A DNA stretch of 64,000 nucleotides from Bryopsis sp. KO-2023 (taxonomy: Eukaryota; Chlorophyta; Ulvophyceae; Bryopsidales; Bryopsidaceae): contig BSYQ01000010.1 of the NCBI GenBank assembly GCA_030272585.1, positions 682,001 through 746,000 of the forward strand, in the 5' to 3' direction. The position numbers and the translations under genes are program-made. The notes beneath the pieces are model-generated. The model had not been told where the DNA came from. It worked only from the letters and a program-made list of their open reading frames with translations, and searched no databases. This document shows positions 1 to 10,309 of the stretch, in pieces; the first letter of the stretch is position 1; every line of letters starts with the position of its first letter.

Positions 1-2491
1 TTGGTTTCACTAAACCCTTTTGCAGCATATCTGCGATCTGCTCCTCGATCTCTTTTCTTTCCTCTGGCGTATACCGAAACATAGGTCTATGAACCGGTTT
101 CGCTCCAGGTATAAGATCAATCGATGCATCCTCTTCACGAGCGGGTGGACATTCAGCCAACTCATCCGCAAATCTGTCCTCATATTCATTCAACAAGTTT
201 TCCAGCTCACTTGAATGAGACACAGATGGAAGGGATTCAGTTTCAGGTTCAGTTTCGGGTACCCCAGGTTCCTCCCCCTCAACAGGGTGCGAGACCTCCC
301 GAACCAACACAAGGAAAGGCGAAAGCGAAGATTTCTTCAACCGCCTTTTCACTTGTGAGACACTCAACAAGGGATTGATCCGTGCATTCGACGGAGTAGG
401 GGCACGTAACGCCAAATCAGGTCGTAACGTGAGTCGGTTTCCCCGTGTGGGTAGAACCGATGCACTGCCAACAGTGAAATCCATCAGGACTCGGTGATTG
501 CGTAGCCACACATCCCCAAGGTACAAATCAAAATGCTTGGCAGTAATCACTTGACACTCGATTTTCATCCGCAAGCCTTGCATCCGCAAGTTAATCGAGG
601 TGACCCCAACAACTTGTAAGGGACTACCATCAGCCATCTCAACTTGTTGACCTTCCGTACACCTGTAACTCAGCCCTATGCTTTCGCAGTAGTGCTTTGA
701 GATATAGGCCAAACCAGCGGCGCCAGAGTCTAACAAGACTTGACCAGGAGAACCAGAAATTAACGCTTTAAAGGACATTGACATCTGATGATTATGATCC
801 TCTTCCGATACCCCTCCAGGTATGGAAGCTACTGGTGGATCATAATAGATATCAACTGGCCAAAGCAAACCTGGTGCTTTTCCGCTGCCATGAGCAAACA
901 GTTTTGCTCCTTTACGGTACTGTGCGATCAATCGCATTTTCCCGATTTCCTTGTTTTTCACCGCCATGTTGTGAGGAATCAACATGCAGCAACTGGTGGT
1001 AGAAGGTGATTCTTTCTTGCCATTCAAATAATGCTGCAAATACTCATGCACATTCTTTCGTCCAGGATCCATCCAAACATGATGTCCTGTTACTGACGAT
1101 GCAAGAAATTTTTCTCCCGTGCAAAACTCTTTACACAATGCAAACTTCACATCGTTTGTAGACGAGTCCAACGTAAACTCTCTACTTGCTTCTTGCAAAC
1201 GATGAAATTCCGCATCTAAGAGTCGCACTCCAGAGACGCAACCTTTCTCTGGCACCTTTTCCTTCTCACTCATTGGGTTCGAACTATGGACGCCCCCACC
1301 GGGATCGACGGCCATCTCGTCCTCCTCTTGAGTTTCACTCTCATTTCTATCAACAGACACAATCTGGTCAGGATTTGTCTTTGATGAAATGGTTTGTTCG
1401 GGTTCCAACATATCTGCATCCACTGGATCAGATTTTTCTGTGGCATGTTCCACAACTGTTGGAAAAACATTCTTCCCGAAACAAGCAAACACACCCTTGC
1501 TTACCGTTCCAGAATCACACACGTGACCCGGTTGGTATGGTGCACCGCACTTAAAACACAAACTGGCTGCTCTACGCCTTTCGAGTTCCTTGTGACTCAA
1601 GCCAAAAGAGCGTTTCTCACTTCCCCGACGCACCCGCGTTGGTTGAGAATCACCACCACGACCTGGTGTGAAAGCAGGAGTCGACCGAAACCTTTTCCGG
1701 TTATTCGACTTCCCTTTGCTTCTGTCGTCCGTGTCTTTGCGCTTTTTCCTTTTTGTGTCCTCCTCGTCACTCTTCTGTGACAACACCGGTGTTCGCTCAT
1801 CGTGCGAAACTCCTTTTGCCAACACATGAGATCGAAAATCCTCATACGAGGTCCATTCTTTCCCGGAACTATCTGTAGCAACCGCCTCCTTCAGCACACT
1901 GTGCAAGTTGCGGTGTAAGAACCAAATCTTGGTGATATCATCCACCTTGGTCTTACGCAGGGTAAAGTATGTGTCCATCTGACGAACATACTCTCCAGTG
2001 TCACATTTCCAATTGATATGGTCCCTGAATGTGGCTAGTTTTTGAGTTATGGCATACTCTGTAGCCAACTCACCAAAACTACCATCATCCATGGCGGTAC
2101 ACATATCCTCCCACGATAGGGCACCTTGGGACACACTGTCCTCACCCACACGTGCAATGAGGTGTTTGATCCCCTTGGGACCCAAATAGGTTGGACCTAT
2201 TTTACCCCACTCGGAACGAGGCACACCCTCAGCATTCCAGAAAATTTCTAAGGTCACCTTGTGCTCAGCCCATGGACATTGTCCATCGAACTTGTCCGGT
2301 TTTCCAACCGCGGACCTTTTAGCACCTCTGCGGCTTTCGACCTCCTTCTGAAAATTTTCTTGCTGGGTTCTCAACAAGGCCAACTCCCTTTGCAACTCTG
2401 CAACTGTGGGAGCTGCCATTTCTGGCTCCTCGGTCTGACCTCCGACCAAGTCTTGAACCTCAAGGCCAGTAGACCCTTCTGGTTGAGCCAT
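1..2491 (-). CDS. Element A gag-protease(-RT) polyprotein, Ty3/gypsy, partial
   Basis: Reading the minus strand from the ATG at 2491, the frame stays open for about 830 codons and leaves the window at position 1, so the 3' part (RT, RNase H, integrase) is outside. Seen in order: a short coiled N-terminus; a gag region; a basic stretch; a zinc knuckle of the CX2CX7HXC form (CFKCG...GHVC), typical of plant-type chromovirus gag; an acidic linker; a region of about 120 residues around 'HHVWMDPGRKNVHEYLQ' not found in ordinary gypsy gag-pol; an aspartic protease with DSGAAG near nucleotide 730; then the pre-RT segment and the first RT residues (EERKEIEEQIADMLQKG). No stop or frameshift was met in a hand translation. 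The 5' LTR and PBS lie upstream at 3158-3397 and 3144-3155, so the element looks recent and possibly complete beyond the left edge. Confidence 0.88.
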   Translation of the reverse strand, partial: MAQPEGSTGLEVQDLVGGQTEEPEMAAPTVAELQRELALLRTQQENFQKEVESRRGAKRSAVGKPDKFDGQCPWAEHKVTLEIFWNAEGVPRSEWGKIGPTYLGPKGIKHLIARVGEDSVSQGALSWEDMCTAMDDGSFGELATEYAITQKLATFRDHINWKCDTGEYVRQMDTYFTLRKTKVDDITKIWFLHRNLHSVLKEAVATDSSGKEWTSYEDFRSHVLAKGVSHDERTPVLSQKSDEEDTKRKKRKDTDDRSKGKSNNRKRFRSTPAFTPGRGGDSQPTRVRRGSEKRSFGLSHKELERRRAASLCFKCGAPYQPGHVCDSGTVSKGVFACFGKNVFPTVVEHATEKSDPVDADMLEPEQTISSKTNPDQIVSVDRNESETQEEDEMAVDPGGGVHSSNPMSEKEKVPEKGCVSGVRLLDAEFHRLQEASREFTLDSSTNDVKFALCKEFCTGEKFLASSVTGHHVWMDPGRKNVHEYLQHYLNGKKESPSTTSCCMLIPHNMAVKNKEIGKMRLIAQYRKGAKLFAHGSGKAPGLLWPVDIYYDPPVASIPGGVSEEDHNHQMSMSFKALISGSPGQVLLDSGAAGLAYISKHYCESIGLSYRCTEGQQVEMADGSPLQVVGVTSINLRMQGLRMKIECQVITAKHFDLYLGDVWLRNHRVLMDFTVGSASVLPTRGNRLTLRPDLALRAPTPSNARINPLLSVSQVKRRLKKSSLSPFLVLVREVSHPVEGEEPGVPETEPETESLPSVSHSSELENLLNEYEDRFADELAECPPAREEDASIDLIPGAKPVHRPMFRYTPEERKEIEEQIADMLQKGLVKP

Positions 2492-3143
2492 TTTCCTCAC
2501 ACCTTCTATTGACCAAATAAAAGGGAACACACTCACTGAAGTTCTCCAAGCACTTCAGTACAACTGTACTCTTTCCACCATCCAAGACACAACTGCCCTT
2601 GGTATGCTATGTAGCACTAAGGCTTCTCGAGAGCACACACACACACACACTAGAGCTCTCTAGGGTCTTGATCTTAGCTCAAGGAGAAAAATCTCAGCAA
2701 CCCCAGTCACAGCCCTCACTGATGTTTGTGGGTTTCCAGAAAACCCTAAGCCCACTTTCACTTGCTTATCCACCCAAAAGAAAACACCCCTTTGAGTAGC
2801 AACAAGCCCTATGGACCCAAACAAGCACACAGCACCACCAAAACTCTCCAACACTTGTCTTAGGGTAACTGAGCTGACCCTTACCCTAACCTAGGGTAAA
2901 CCACTCAGTGAACAAGAAAACAACCCAAGTTTTCCTTCGCAAACCCAAACGAACCCCAATAGGCCACCCTGAAAACCGTCAGGATCTTTAAACGGCCATA
3001 ACTCGCTCGTCTGAACTCCGATAGCGAAGCGACAAAATGTTCTGGAAAGCTCTTGTTCTGTAGATACTTTTTGCAACCTGGGAATCCCAATTCCGATACG
3101 TGTGCGAGCTGTAGCAGCCGAAAACGTGCGCTAATCGTCACTT
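2492..3143 (-). other. Untranslated leader of element A
   Basis: This is the stretch between the primer-binding site and the gag ATG of element A on the minus strand. No convincing ORF is present; the only landmark is a short CA microsatellite at about 2636-2651. Its place between PBS and gag fits the leader and packaging region of an LTR retrotransposon. Confidence 0.6.
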
Positions 3144-3155
3144 GCTCCGAAACCA
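3144..3155 (-). other. Primer-binding site of element A
   Basis: On the minus strand the LTR end is followed by two bases and then TGGTTTCGGAGC, complementary to a tRNA 3' end of form GCTCCGAAACCA. The same 12-mer follows the 5' LTRs of elements B (35200-35211), C (51456-51467) and E (63133-63144). Confidence 0.8.
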
Positions 3156-3157
3156 AC

Positions 3158-3397
3158 TGTTTAGAACCTCTCCTGCGCGACCTTGTCGCCAAAAGAAGCC
3201 CCCTGGACAGCCCCTTGAAGTCCTTTAACCCTCCAACCCCATGGGTCCCATCAACCACGTGGAGGAACCTAGCAAGCTAGGCGGACACCCTGTCCAGTCA
3301 CATCACCCATCAGGGGGATGTGACATCGACCACCCACTACACCACGCCACCCACATGGCTAGTGGAGGCGGCACACTCAGGCAAGGAGGGCATAACA
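3158..3397 (-). repeat. 5' LTR of element A (240 bp)
   Basis: The sequence is bounded by TGTT...AACA and is adjacent to a PBS on its left, as expected for the 5' LTR of a minus-strand element. A second copy of the same length with few differences is at 8522-8761, where a 5-bp duplication confirms the ends. The plus-strand RT of element G begins right after it, so A inserted into G. Confidence 0.85.
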
Positions 3398-4112
3398 CAT
3401 GCGAATCGTCGACCAGGTGTTCGCAGGGCTGGAACGAACAGTAGTCTTTGTGGATGATTTGTGTGGTGGCGACCGAACTCAAGACGAGATAGCTGGGCAC
3501 CTGCGTCTTGTGTTCCAAAGAGTGCGAAAGGCAGCACTCCGCCTCAAGCCAGAAAAGTGCCACATTGGCTACGAGAGTGTCTCATTTATCGGCCATGTGC
3601 TCAGCCATCAAGGACTCAGTATGCAGGAGCAGAAAACGGCACAACTGGTGTACGCAGAACCCCCGACATCCAAAGAAGGACTCCAAGCATTCATTGGTTT
3701 GGGCTCCTACTATAGGCGTTTTATCTACCAGTTTGCAAAGTTGGTGCGGCCTTTGCAGTACCTCCTCAAAACAGTGGAAGGAAAAAACACGCTGGTATGG
3801 GATCTTCAAGCGTTGGCTGCGTTCGAGGCCGTCAAGAAAGCCGTCACCACAGCCCCTATTTTGCAACCACCACGTGCAGACTTGCCCTATATCGTGGATA
3901 GCGATGCGTCGTGCGACTCAGTGGGGGCCGTGCTATCTCAAGTTGTGGACAACAAGGAGCGTCCTGTATTCTTTTTCAGCAGAGTCATGACCACAGCAGA
4001 AAAGAATTACAGTGTAACCGAAAAGGAAGGGCTCGCCCTCATTGCTGGGCTGCAAAAGTTTCGCGTGTACCTGCTTGGTAACGTTGTGGTTGCACGTGTG
4101 GACCACGCTCCA
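3398..4112 (+). pseudogene. Element G: Ty3/gypsy RT-RNase H remnant
   Basis: An open stretch of about 235 codons begins right after the LTR of element A. It shows the RT catalytic region (VFAGLERTVVFVDD, with FVDD where YLDD is common), the RT thumb motif (RLKPEKCHIGYESVSFIGHVLS), the connection (GLGSYYRRFI) and RNase H (YIVDSDASCDSVGAVLSQ, then YSVTEKEGLALI, ending in DHAPN). The 5' part of the element must lie to the left of element A, outside the window. RNase H stops at an internal deletion where integrase sequence follows directly. Confidence 0.85.
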
Positions 4113-4771
4113 AACTAGTTCCGAGGTGGCTGCCACTTTTTTGTTGAAAGAGGTAGTGCTCCTGTTTGGTTTACCTTCGGAATTGTACACGGATAATGGG
4201 AGTCACTTCAAGGGCGAGTTTGCTGCAGTGGCGCAAAAGCTGGGGATTCCTATTCGAGCGTCAATCCCTTATCGACCTGAAGGACACGGCAAGGTAGAAC
4301 AAGCCCATCGTTTTTTACTGGATCGATTGCGAAGGTTTGGTGTACCCCAGGATGCTTGGGATGAATATCTTCCAGTTGCTGTGTTTTCGGTGAACACACG
4401 ACGCACACTGGTGTATGAGTTCAGTCCCCTGGAAATGCTGTGTGGAGTTCGGCCACGTTTACCAATGGAGGTGCAGTTGGGTGATGGAAACGCAGACGTG
4501 CAGCCGTTTGGTGTCAGGAACCACGACTTTGGAGGTTACTCGAACTGGGATGATGCATGGATTGGCAAAAGCAAGGGATTACTGGTCTGGACGGCGGGGA
4601 CCTTCGGAATATTGCGTTGGGGATCGCGTTTGGCTCAGAAACGACAAGAGAAAGACCAAGCTTGATGACCGATGGCTGGGGCCGTTTCCTGTCGATTGGG
4701 TTGGCGAGCAGGGTGCGCTGCGCGTGTCTGGTAAGTTGGTTGGCGAAGAAATGATTAAGAAGTGCATTTGA
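4113..4771 (+). pseudogene. Element G: integrase remnant
   Basis: Directly after the RNase H break the frame reads the second half of a DDE integrase core: FGLPSELYTDNGSHFKGEF with the second Asp, then ASIPYRPEGHGKVEQAH with the catalytic Glu. The zinc-binding HHCC module and the first catalytic Asp are missing, so an internal deletion removed late RNase H and early integrase. After a frameshift near 4600 a C-terminal GPF module follows (VWLRNDKRKTKLDDRWLGPF) and ends at 4771. No chromodomain is seen. The gene is inactive. Confidence 0.82.
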
Positions 4772-5483
4772 AAATCCTGTTTGTGTGTTTGTTATTTGGG
4801 ATTTTTTTTTGTTTTGCTTGTGACACTGATTGGGAGGTTTTTTGGGTATTGGTTGCTTATGAACCTGATTGGAACTCTTTTGCTGGGTGTTTATTTGAGA
4901 ATATCATGTTGTATGGGCCCTGATTTGGGTGGTGTACTTTGCTTGCTTGGATTGAGCTTTATGTTGTTGCTTGAGGAGATTTCAGGGTAGGCCTGTGCCT
5001 GTGGCTTAGTTCCTATTTTGTAGTCAAGGGTGTGAGTGAACAAATGGCAATGCGCTTAGAAGGACTTAAACTGGGGTTGTTTGTGGCCCATGGACGAGGA
5101 CGTCCACTTGGATGGTCGGGGAGGTCCGTCAGAATAGATGGCAGAATTGGATTCATAGGATGGGCTTTTCCTTGATCTATGTTTGGATGTTTCTGGTAGG
5201 CTTTGTCAGTTTCTATGGGACAATCATATGGCAGCCATGATGGGATGTGTGTACTGCCGAGACCTGTATGTGTGTACGATGGGTTTGAGCCAGTCGGGTA
5301 TGCAGTTAGAGTCGGTTGGATTGTACTGATCAGCATGGTTAGAGTTGGTTGTTCAGTTGCAGGAGTTTGACAGTACGATCCTGTGGAGTATAAAGGGACA
5401 ATGTTTTCTGTGTAATCATCTCAGTGTGCTATATCCCAAACTCCTTTGTACGATTTACTCCGCCCACAGTTAAGACATCATAG
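4772..5483 (+). other. 3' tail and probable 3' LTR of element G
   Basis: This follows the integrase stop and has no coding signal. It contains a TATA-like AGTATAAAGGG at about 5388, as in an LTR promoter, and a possible terminal CA near 5481 just before a hAT-like fragment. The left LTR boundary could not be fixed by eye. Confidence 0.4.
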
Positions 5484-5489
5484 TTCACC

Positions 5490-6135
5490 AGGTCGGTACA
5501 ACAACGTAATGGCGTTGCAGTAACGTCATGTGGATGACGTACAAAATGACCCCCGCAGGGTCCCCAAAACCCAAGGGAACCGAATGGGATTCGAACACCG
5601 TACCGCACGGTGTCAAATCATCTACACTGAGCGCTAAGCCAAGTGGACCACGATGATTTTGTGGCTGTTGCGATGATATAACTTAATCTGTTTGTAATTC
5701 TGTGAAATTAGGGTATATTATTGCAACAACCACAAAATCATCGTGGTCCACTTGGCTTAGCGTTCAGTGTAGATGACTCGACACCGTGCGGTTCGGTGTT
5801 CGAATCCCACTCGGTTCCCTTGGGTTTTGGGGACCCTGCGGGGGTCACTTTGTACGTCATCCACATGACGTTAATGCAACGCCATTACGTTGTTGTAACG
5901 ACATCGTTACTCGAACCGTCTAAGGTGGTACAACAACGCCAGTGACACGTTGCAACAACGACCCTTTAACGGGTGCCGGTCATTGGCGACAACGTATTGT
6001 ACTGACCCGGTACCGATGTTGTACCGTAACGTGAAAATATCCGATACCGTACCGTACCGTAACGACCCCTTACGGTACGGTACGGTACGGTTCGCACCGT
6101 GTTTTGGGGGTCGTTACGGTACAGCCCAGCTCTGG
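5490..6135 (-). mobile_element. hAT-like family-2 element with inverted tRNA-like modules, partial
   Basis: This is related to the complete copy at 20201-21001 but in the opposite orientation. A tRNA-like module on the minus strand (about 5555-5655) and one on the plus strand (about 5735-5835) face each other across an AT-rich spacer. Each has an A-box-like TGGCTTAGCG and a B-box-like GTGTTCGAATCC, followed by GGGACCCTGCGGGGGTCA or a close match. The right arm is rich in GGTACGGTAC and ends in ACAGCCCAGCTCTG, similar to the TIR of the complete copy. The left end lacks a recognisable TIR. Confidence 0.6.
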
Positions 6136-6236
6136 TCAGTTTCTAGGCAGGGCTCATTTCCAGGCGCCCTCGCCTACTTAAGGGCATTGTTCAGAGACCA
6201 ATGTAACTTTCTCCAAGAGGTCGTTTCCCTGTTGTG

Positions 6237-6357
6237 ACAAATAGCAGACCCCACCACAGGGACGCTCAAATGGAGGCCGTTAGTAATTAAAAAAAAACAG
6301 GTAGTTAATACTAACGACCCCCACTTGAGCGTCCCTGTCGTGGGGTCCGCTATTTGT
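6237..6357. mobile_element. 121-bp hairpin MITE
   Basis: The sequence is a nearly perfect foldback: ACAAATAGC at the left and GCTATTTGT at the right, with arms of about 50 bp containing GGGACGCTCAA and its complement around a short A-rich loop. No target duplication could be fixed. It is non-coding. Confidence 0.65.
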
Positions 6358-6488
6358 TTAGTGTCTTCGACTCGGGCTTAGCCAACCCGAGTTGGAATCC
6401 TCCTATAGTCGACCGACTGCCTCGAGTCGGAGGCTGGTGAGCTTGGCTCACGTTAATAATGCATTAAAAATGTATATAATGATATTAG

Positions 6489-6818
6489 TCGTTGTTGTAC
6501 CGACCTGGCCGTCGTTGTAACGTGTCAAAGGGTTACATCATTACACGTAACGCAACCGAGCGTTGTTGTAACGCCTTTCCTCGGTGCAGACGTTACACCA
6601 GTCGGTGAACACGTTACTCATAACGTAACAACGTGTTTGCGTTACAACGACGTCCGGTCAGTACGATAACGTGTTGGGTTGTTACACGTACCGACCCGGA
6701 CGTTGTTGTAACGCACAGGCGTTGTGCAACGTCCGGTCGATACGTGTACCGACCAAATCACGTTACCGCACCGACCGTGTGCGTTACGGTACGGTACGGT
6801 ACAAACGGGTTGCTGCCC
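6489..6818 (+). mobile_element. Family-2 hAT-like end fragment
   Basis: GTTGTACCGACCTGGCCGT and the following GTTGTAACG-rich arm match the right end of the complete copy at about 20813-20998, including GGGTTGCTGCCCA near the terminus. The fragment lacks the tRNA-like module. Confidence 0.5.
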
Positions 6819-6851
6819 ATCTTTGCCAAAGGCCCTTTGGCATAGGGCGCA

Positions 6852-7052
6852 AGTGAAGTGTCATCACTATGGAGAAAAGGGCCATTACGCTTTTGCATGC
6901 CAGGAAGATATGTTTGTTTTGTGGCAGCACCGGACATCGATCACATGAGTGTAAACAAGCCAGACCATGTGGCTATTGTGGGAGTAAAGGCCATTTGACG
7001 AGAGACTGTCGACGTCGAGGAAACCAAGATGACCAAATAAAGGAAAGGTCAT
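6852..7052 (+). pseudogene. Element H: gag nucleocapsid with three zinc knuckles
   Basis: Three knuckles can be read in tandem. The first (KCHHYGEKGHYAFAC) has Tyr where the second Cys is expected and lies in a different frame from the other two. The second is CLFCGSTGHRSHEC and the third CGYCGSKGHLTRDC. A frameshift between the first and second, and the lost Cys, show decay. The stop follows at 7052. The gag part upstream is replaced by the family-2 fragment. Downstream are the protease and dUTPase of the same element. Confidence 0.72.
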
Positions 7053-7762
7053 GATACCAGCTGCTGACGTCAGACGTCAAAGGCGTCATGCATCCGACGC
7101 CTGAGAAGCGTCAGATGCATCCCCGGTAGATGACAGTATCCTCCCAAGGAGGTACTACTAAACTACAGCGAGGAAACCACCGCAAGAGCACGAGGTCAAG
7201 ACAGTGGTTCGATGGATTAGATTAGGACTCGCGAGACTGAGGTCTTGGGTTCGAGTCTGAGTGGGAACGTGCTTTGGTTAGGGTCTGTGTGTGAGTGTGT
7301 GAGTGAGTCAGGAGTAGAACCGGCAGCTGTGAGTCAGGGTAGTGGGAGTGTTACTGGTGGTTAGTCACCCTTGGGAAAGTCGAACTGGGAGTTAAAAGGA
7401 TGGGACGCTTGATGTAACCTTGCTTTTCAGTGCTCTGTTGGTGTGACTCCGAGTCTGTGACCCGCGAAAATTTGTGTGACCGTTCCGCCGCCGCCTCACT
7501 CTTTCCCGAGATAAGAGACGTCGCTCACGGACGTCCGTCCGCCCGAGCGATAACAGGTCAACATCACTGAATAGTAGATTCGCTTTTCTTCAACGTGAGG
7601 AAAGCCCAAGGGGAAGATCAAGGAGCCCTGTGAGAATGGACAAGGCACCTACTCTCAATGCTTTGACAGCACCTGAGCCTTCCGCCCCACCACAGTCAGA
7701 AAACTGCCAAGCTCTCTAGACTGTGAAGGTTCCAGTCTGGAGGAGGAGCGGAAGCAGAACCT
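7053..7762. other. Non-coding stretch with short inverted repeats and a tRNA-like site
   Basis: No ORF of note. GACGTCAGACGTC and repeated GCGTCA.GCATCC words at 7075-7125 form small inverted repeats. At about 7200-7270 a plus-strand tRNA-like segment has TGGTTCGATGGATTAGA (A-box-like) and GGGTTCGAGTC (B-box-like) at normal spacing, so a SINE fragment is possible. Confidence 0.35.
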
Positions 7763-8521
7763 TTGGGATGTGAAAAAGGAGAAGTATGGAGGAGAAGTAG
7801 CCTCAGAGTATTGCTCCCTAGTCATTCTGTTAAAGGAAAAAACAAGTTGCTGACGGTGAACGGGAAGCTAAATGATAAGAATGTTTTTGTACTTGTGGAT
7901 TCTGGTTCGACTGGGAACTTTCTCACAAAAAAGTATGTCGAAAAAAGAGGGTTTGAGTTGAAGGAAGTGTGGTCCTTCAAGAGTGGAATTAGCAAATGGA
8001 AAGACCCAAGAGGTTTCTTGTTTGCAAAATACATTGGTGTTGCAGTTGGGCAAGTTTGAATGTAGGATCAAGCCACAAGTTACTGATTTGAGTACATATG
8101 ATTTGATATTGGGACAGGCATGGTTGGAAAAGTTTCAACCAAATATTGGGTGGAAAGAAAAAAGAATATGGATGGATAATGTTTGTGTCCAAGCTGGACA
8201 GATGCCAGGAAAAGATCGAGACATGGATGCTTTGATAGTGCTGAGTGAGACGTTGAAGGTGAAGAAGTTGTCGGAGAAGGCAAGAATGCCTACGAAAGGG
8301 AGTACAGATGCTGCAGGATATGATCTCTACAGTTCGGAAACGTGCCAAGTGCCAGCTAAAGGGAGAATGTTGGTCAGCACGGATATTGCAGTGGAAATCC
8401 CAAGGAGTGCTTATGGAAGGATAGCATCAGCATCAGCATCAGCATCAGCATCATCATCATCATCATCATCGGGATTAGCTGCTAAGCACTATACTTATGT
8501 GGGAGCTGGTGTGGTGGATGC
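7763..8521 (+). pseudogene. Element H: retroviral-type protease and 5' part of dUTPase
   Basis: The aspartic protease is recognised by FVLVDSGSTGNFL near 7893-7930 and, after a frameshift near 7980, by STYDLILGQAWLEKF. It runs into a dUTPase domain: GSTDAAGYDLYSSE is motif 1, PRSAYGRIAS motif 2, and SGLAAKH...GAGVVDA the start of motif 3. An in-frame AGC/ATC microsatellite at about 8428-8470 adds a run of Ser/Ala inside the domain between motif 2 and SGLA. The reading frame is then cut by a solo LTR at 8522. dUTPases are known as fused pol domains in some retroviruses and some LTR retrotransposons; here the order is protease-dUTPase. The copy is inactive. Confidence 0.8.
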
Positions 8522-8761
8522 TGTTTAGAACCTCTTCTGCACGACCTTGTCGCCAAAAGAAGCCCCCTGGACAGCCCCTTGAAGTCCTTTAACCCTCCAA
8601 CCCCATGGGTCCCATCAACCACGTGGAGGAACCTAGCAAGCTAGACGGACACCTTGTCCAGTCACATCGCCCATCAGGGGGATGTGACATCGACCACCCA
8701 CTACACCATGCCACCCACATGGCTAGTGGAGGCGGCACACTCAGGCAAGGAGGGCATAACA
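8522..8761. repeat. Solo LTR of element-A family (240 bp)
   Basis: The segment begins TGTT and ends AACA and matches the LTR at 3158-3397 over its whole length. It is flanked by direct repeats GATGC (8517-8521 and 8762-8766). Removing it and one repeat joins GVVDA to DYRG in the dUTPase frame, so it is a clean insertion followed by LTR-LTR recombination. Confidence 0.9.
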
Positions 8762-9143
8762 GATGCGGACTACAGAGGATCAGTAAAAGTGTTGTTAATC
8801 GATATGGGAGAACAAGATTTTGAAGTAAAGAAAGGAAATCGAGTAGCACAGCTGATTATGGAGCAGGTGTGCCTAGTAACAAACAAGGAGGTACCGGAGT
8901 TGAGGGATACCAAGCGGAGTGGTGGTGGTTTTGGGTCGACAGGGTTTCGAACACACACGCCAAAGCGAACGTCACCACCAGTTGTGGTTCAAAAGCATGA
9001 GTCCCCAATCACACCGGAGTTGGAAGACGTATGTCGAGGACATGAGGATCCCGAAGTCAAAGATCAATTTTGGACAATCTTGGCGGACTACAGCGATGTG
9101 AGAAGTTATGAGCATTTAAAGTTCGAAGTTGAAAACCTACCGT
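8762..9143 (+). pseudogene. Element H: 3' part of dUTPase and pre-RT linker
   Basis: DYRGSVKVLLIDMGEQDFEV continues dUTPase motif 3, and KKGNRVAQLIMEQ is motif 4. A C-terminal GGGFGSTGF matches the glycine-rich motif 5 that closes over the nucleotide in dUTPases. A linker then leads to FWTILADYSDV, which resembles the segment before RT in gypsy pol. The frame is cut near 9143 by ACGGT-type repeat sequence; no RT follows. Confidence 0.78.
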
Positions 9144-9308
9144 GGTCGGTATTGTACCGACCTGGGCGTTATTGCACGCTAGTGTAAATGGGTGTAATCC
9201 CTTAAATCACCTTAGGGTTTAAGGTCATTTAAGGTGATTTAAACCCTAAGGTAAAATGTCGGTATTGACCCAGTTTTAGCAGGGTCGGTACGGTACTGCC
9301 CGGCTCTG
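9144..9308. mobile_element. Fragment of an ACGGT-rich hAT-like element with a hairpin
   Basis: The segment holds GTACCGACCTGGGCGTTATT at the left and CGGTACGGTACTGCCCGGCTCTG at the right, like family-2 termini. Between them CCTTAGGGTTTAAGG and TTTAAACCCTAAGG form an inverted repeat. The ends are not flanked by a clear target duplication. Confidence 0.4.
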
Positions 9309-9719
9309 ACCAGGAGTTCCTAGTGAACTTCCATGTTCTAGAACGTTCCATACCTTCTAAACCTTCTGATAGCTTCCCTTGGCTTCCATGGCCAAACCAT
9401 ATGTCCCATTACCTATTGAAGCTACCCTGAAGATACCCTATGTCTTACACGCCTGTTCCAAACGTCTCAAAGTATCTTATATCGTAACATGTGTGAATTC
9501 CTAGTGAATAGGGACACGTCAACAGGAACATGGGTCTGATACGCTGTGGCGCTAGGGGAGAAGAGTGTGGGAGGAAAAGGTCGTTTTTTTTCTTTATAAC
9601 TTTACTTGCAAGGAAGTTCCATCTAACGAGACGCTTGAGGAAGGCACTCGTCCTCCTCTAGGAGGGCGAGGGGACTTTGAAAAAAGTGGCCTCGTTACAG
9701 GTTTGCTGCAAGTTCTTTG
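9309..9719. other. No recognisable gene
   Basis: Single-copy-looking non-coding sequence. Repeated words such as CCTAGTGAA occur, but no ORF, LTR end or tRNA-like site was recognised. Confidence 0.4.
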
Positions 9720-10070
9720 AATGAAGCGGAAAAGCTTAGAGCCGGGTACACTTTGTTGCGCGGATCGGCAGCTGAGTGGCTTCACGCGGGCCGCGAAGAA
9801 TTCGAGAAATGCAGTTGGGATGAAGTCAAGGCGGAGCTAATTAGTAATTACTTTCTACGAGCCGTATGATAAGGCGCAATCCACCGAGAATAAACTTTAT
9901 CACCTTCGACAAAAGGGTAGGTTGGAGGAGCATGTTTCAGCGTTTTAAAGGATGGTGGTGCGCACCCCGGATATGGTTGAGTCCGACCGCGTTCATCTTC
10001 TCGTGAAGTCGTTGCGAGGCGATCTCCAGAAGCAGGTGCTTCTAGGGGTTACATATTCATAGTAATAAAC
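9720..10070 (+). pseudogene. Retrotransposon gag fragment
   Basis: Translated pieces read WLHAGREEFEKCSWDEVKAE and, after frameshifts and stops, SVLKDGG..HPGYG...SSREVVARRSPEAG in shifted frames. This matches the core of a retrotransposon gag domain (W...F.....W......L...F). Stops and frameshifts make it a remnant. It precedes DIRS-like RT sequence, but whether both belong to one element is uncertain. Confidence 0.6.
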
Positions 10071-10309
10071 TTGCAAAATTAATTCTCTAGCACATGTGTC
10101 TTGTTTCCCTTGTCTCAGTGGTTGTGTTAGTAAAGATGAAGATGAAGATGTTACACACTAAGTCGACGACCCTAGTGAAGTCGCGTTCATTTCCCCGTTG
10201 CAAACCACCCCGAAGCCACCACCATATTTATTTCGTTTCTGTTTTGATGCTCGGGACGTCAACCGTTGCCTGTAGAGTCTACGGTGTAGACCCCTCATTT
10301 TTGCCTCGA

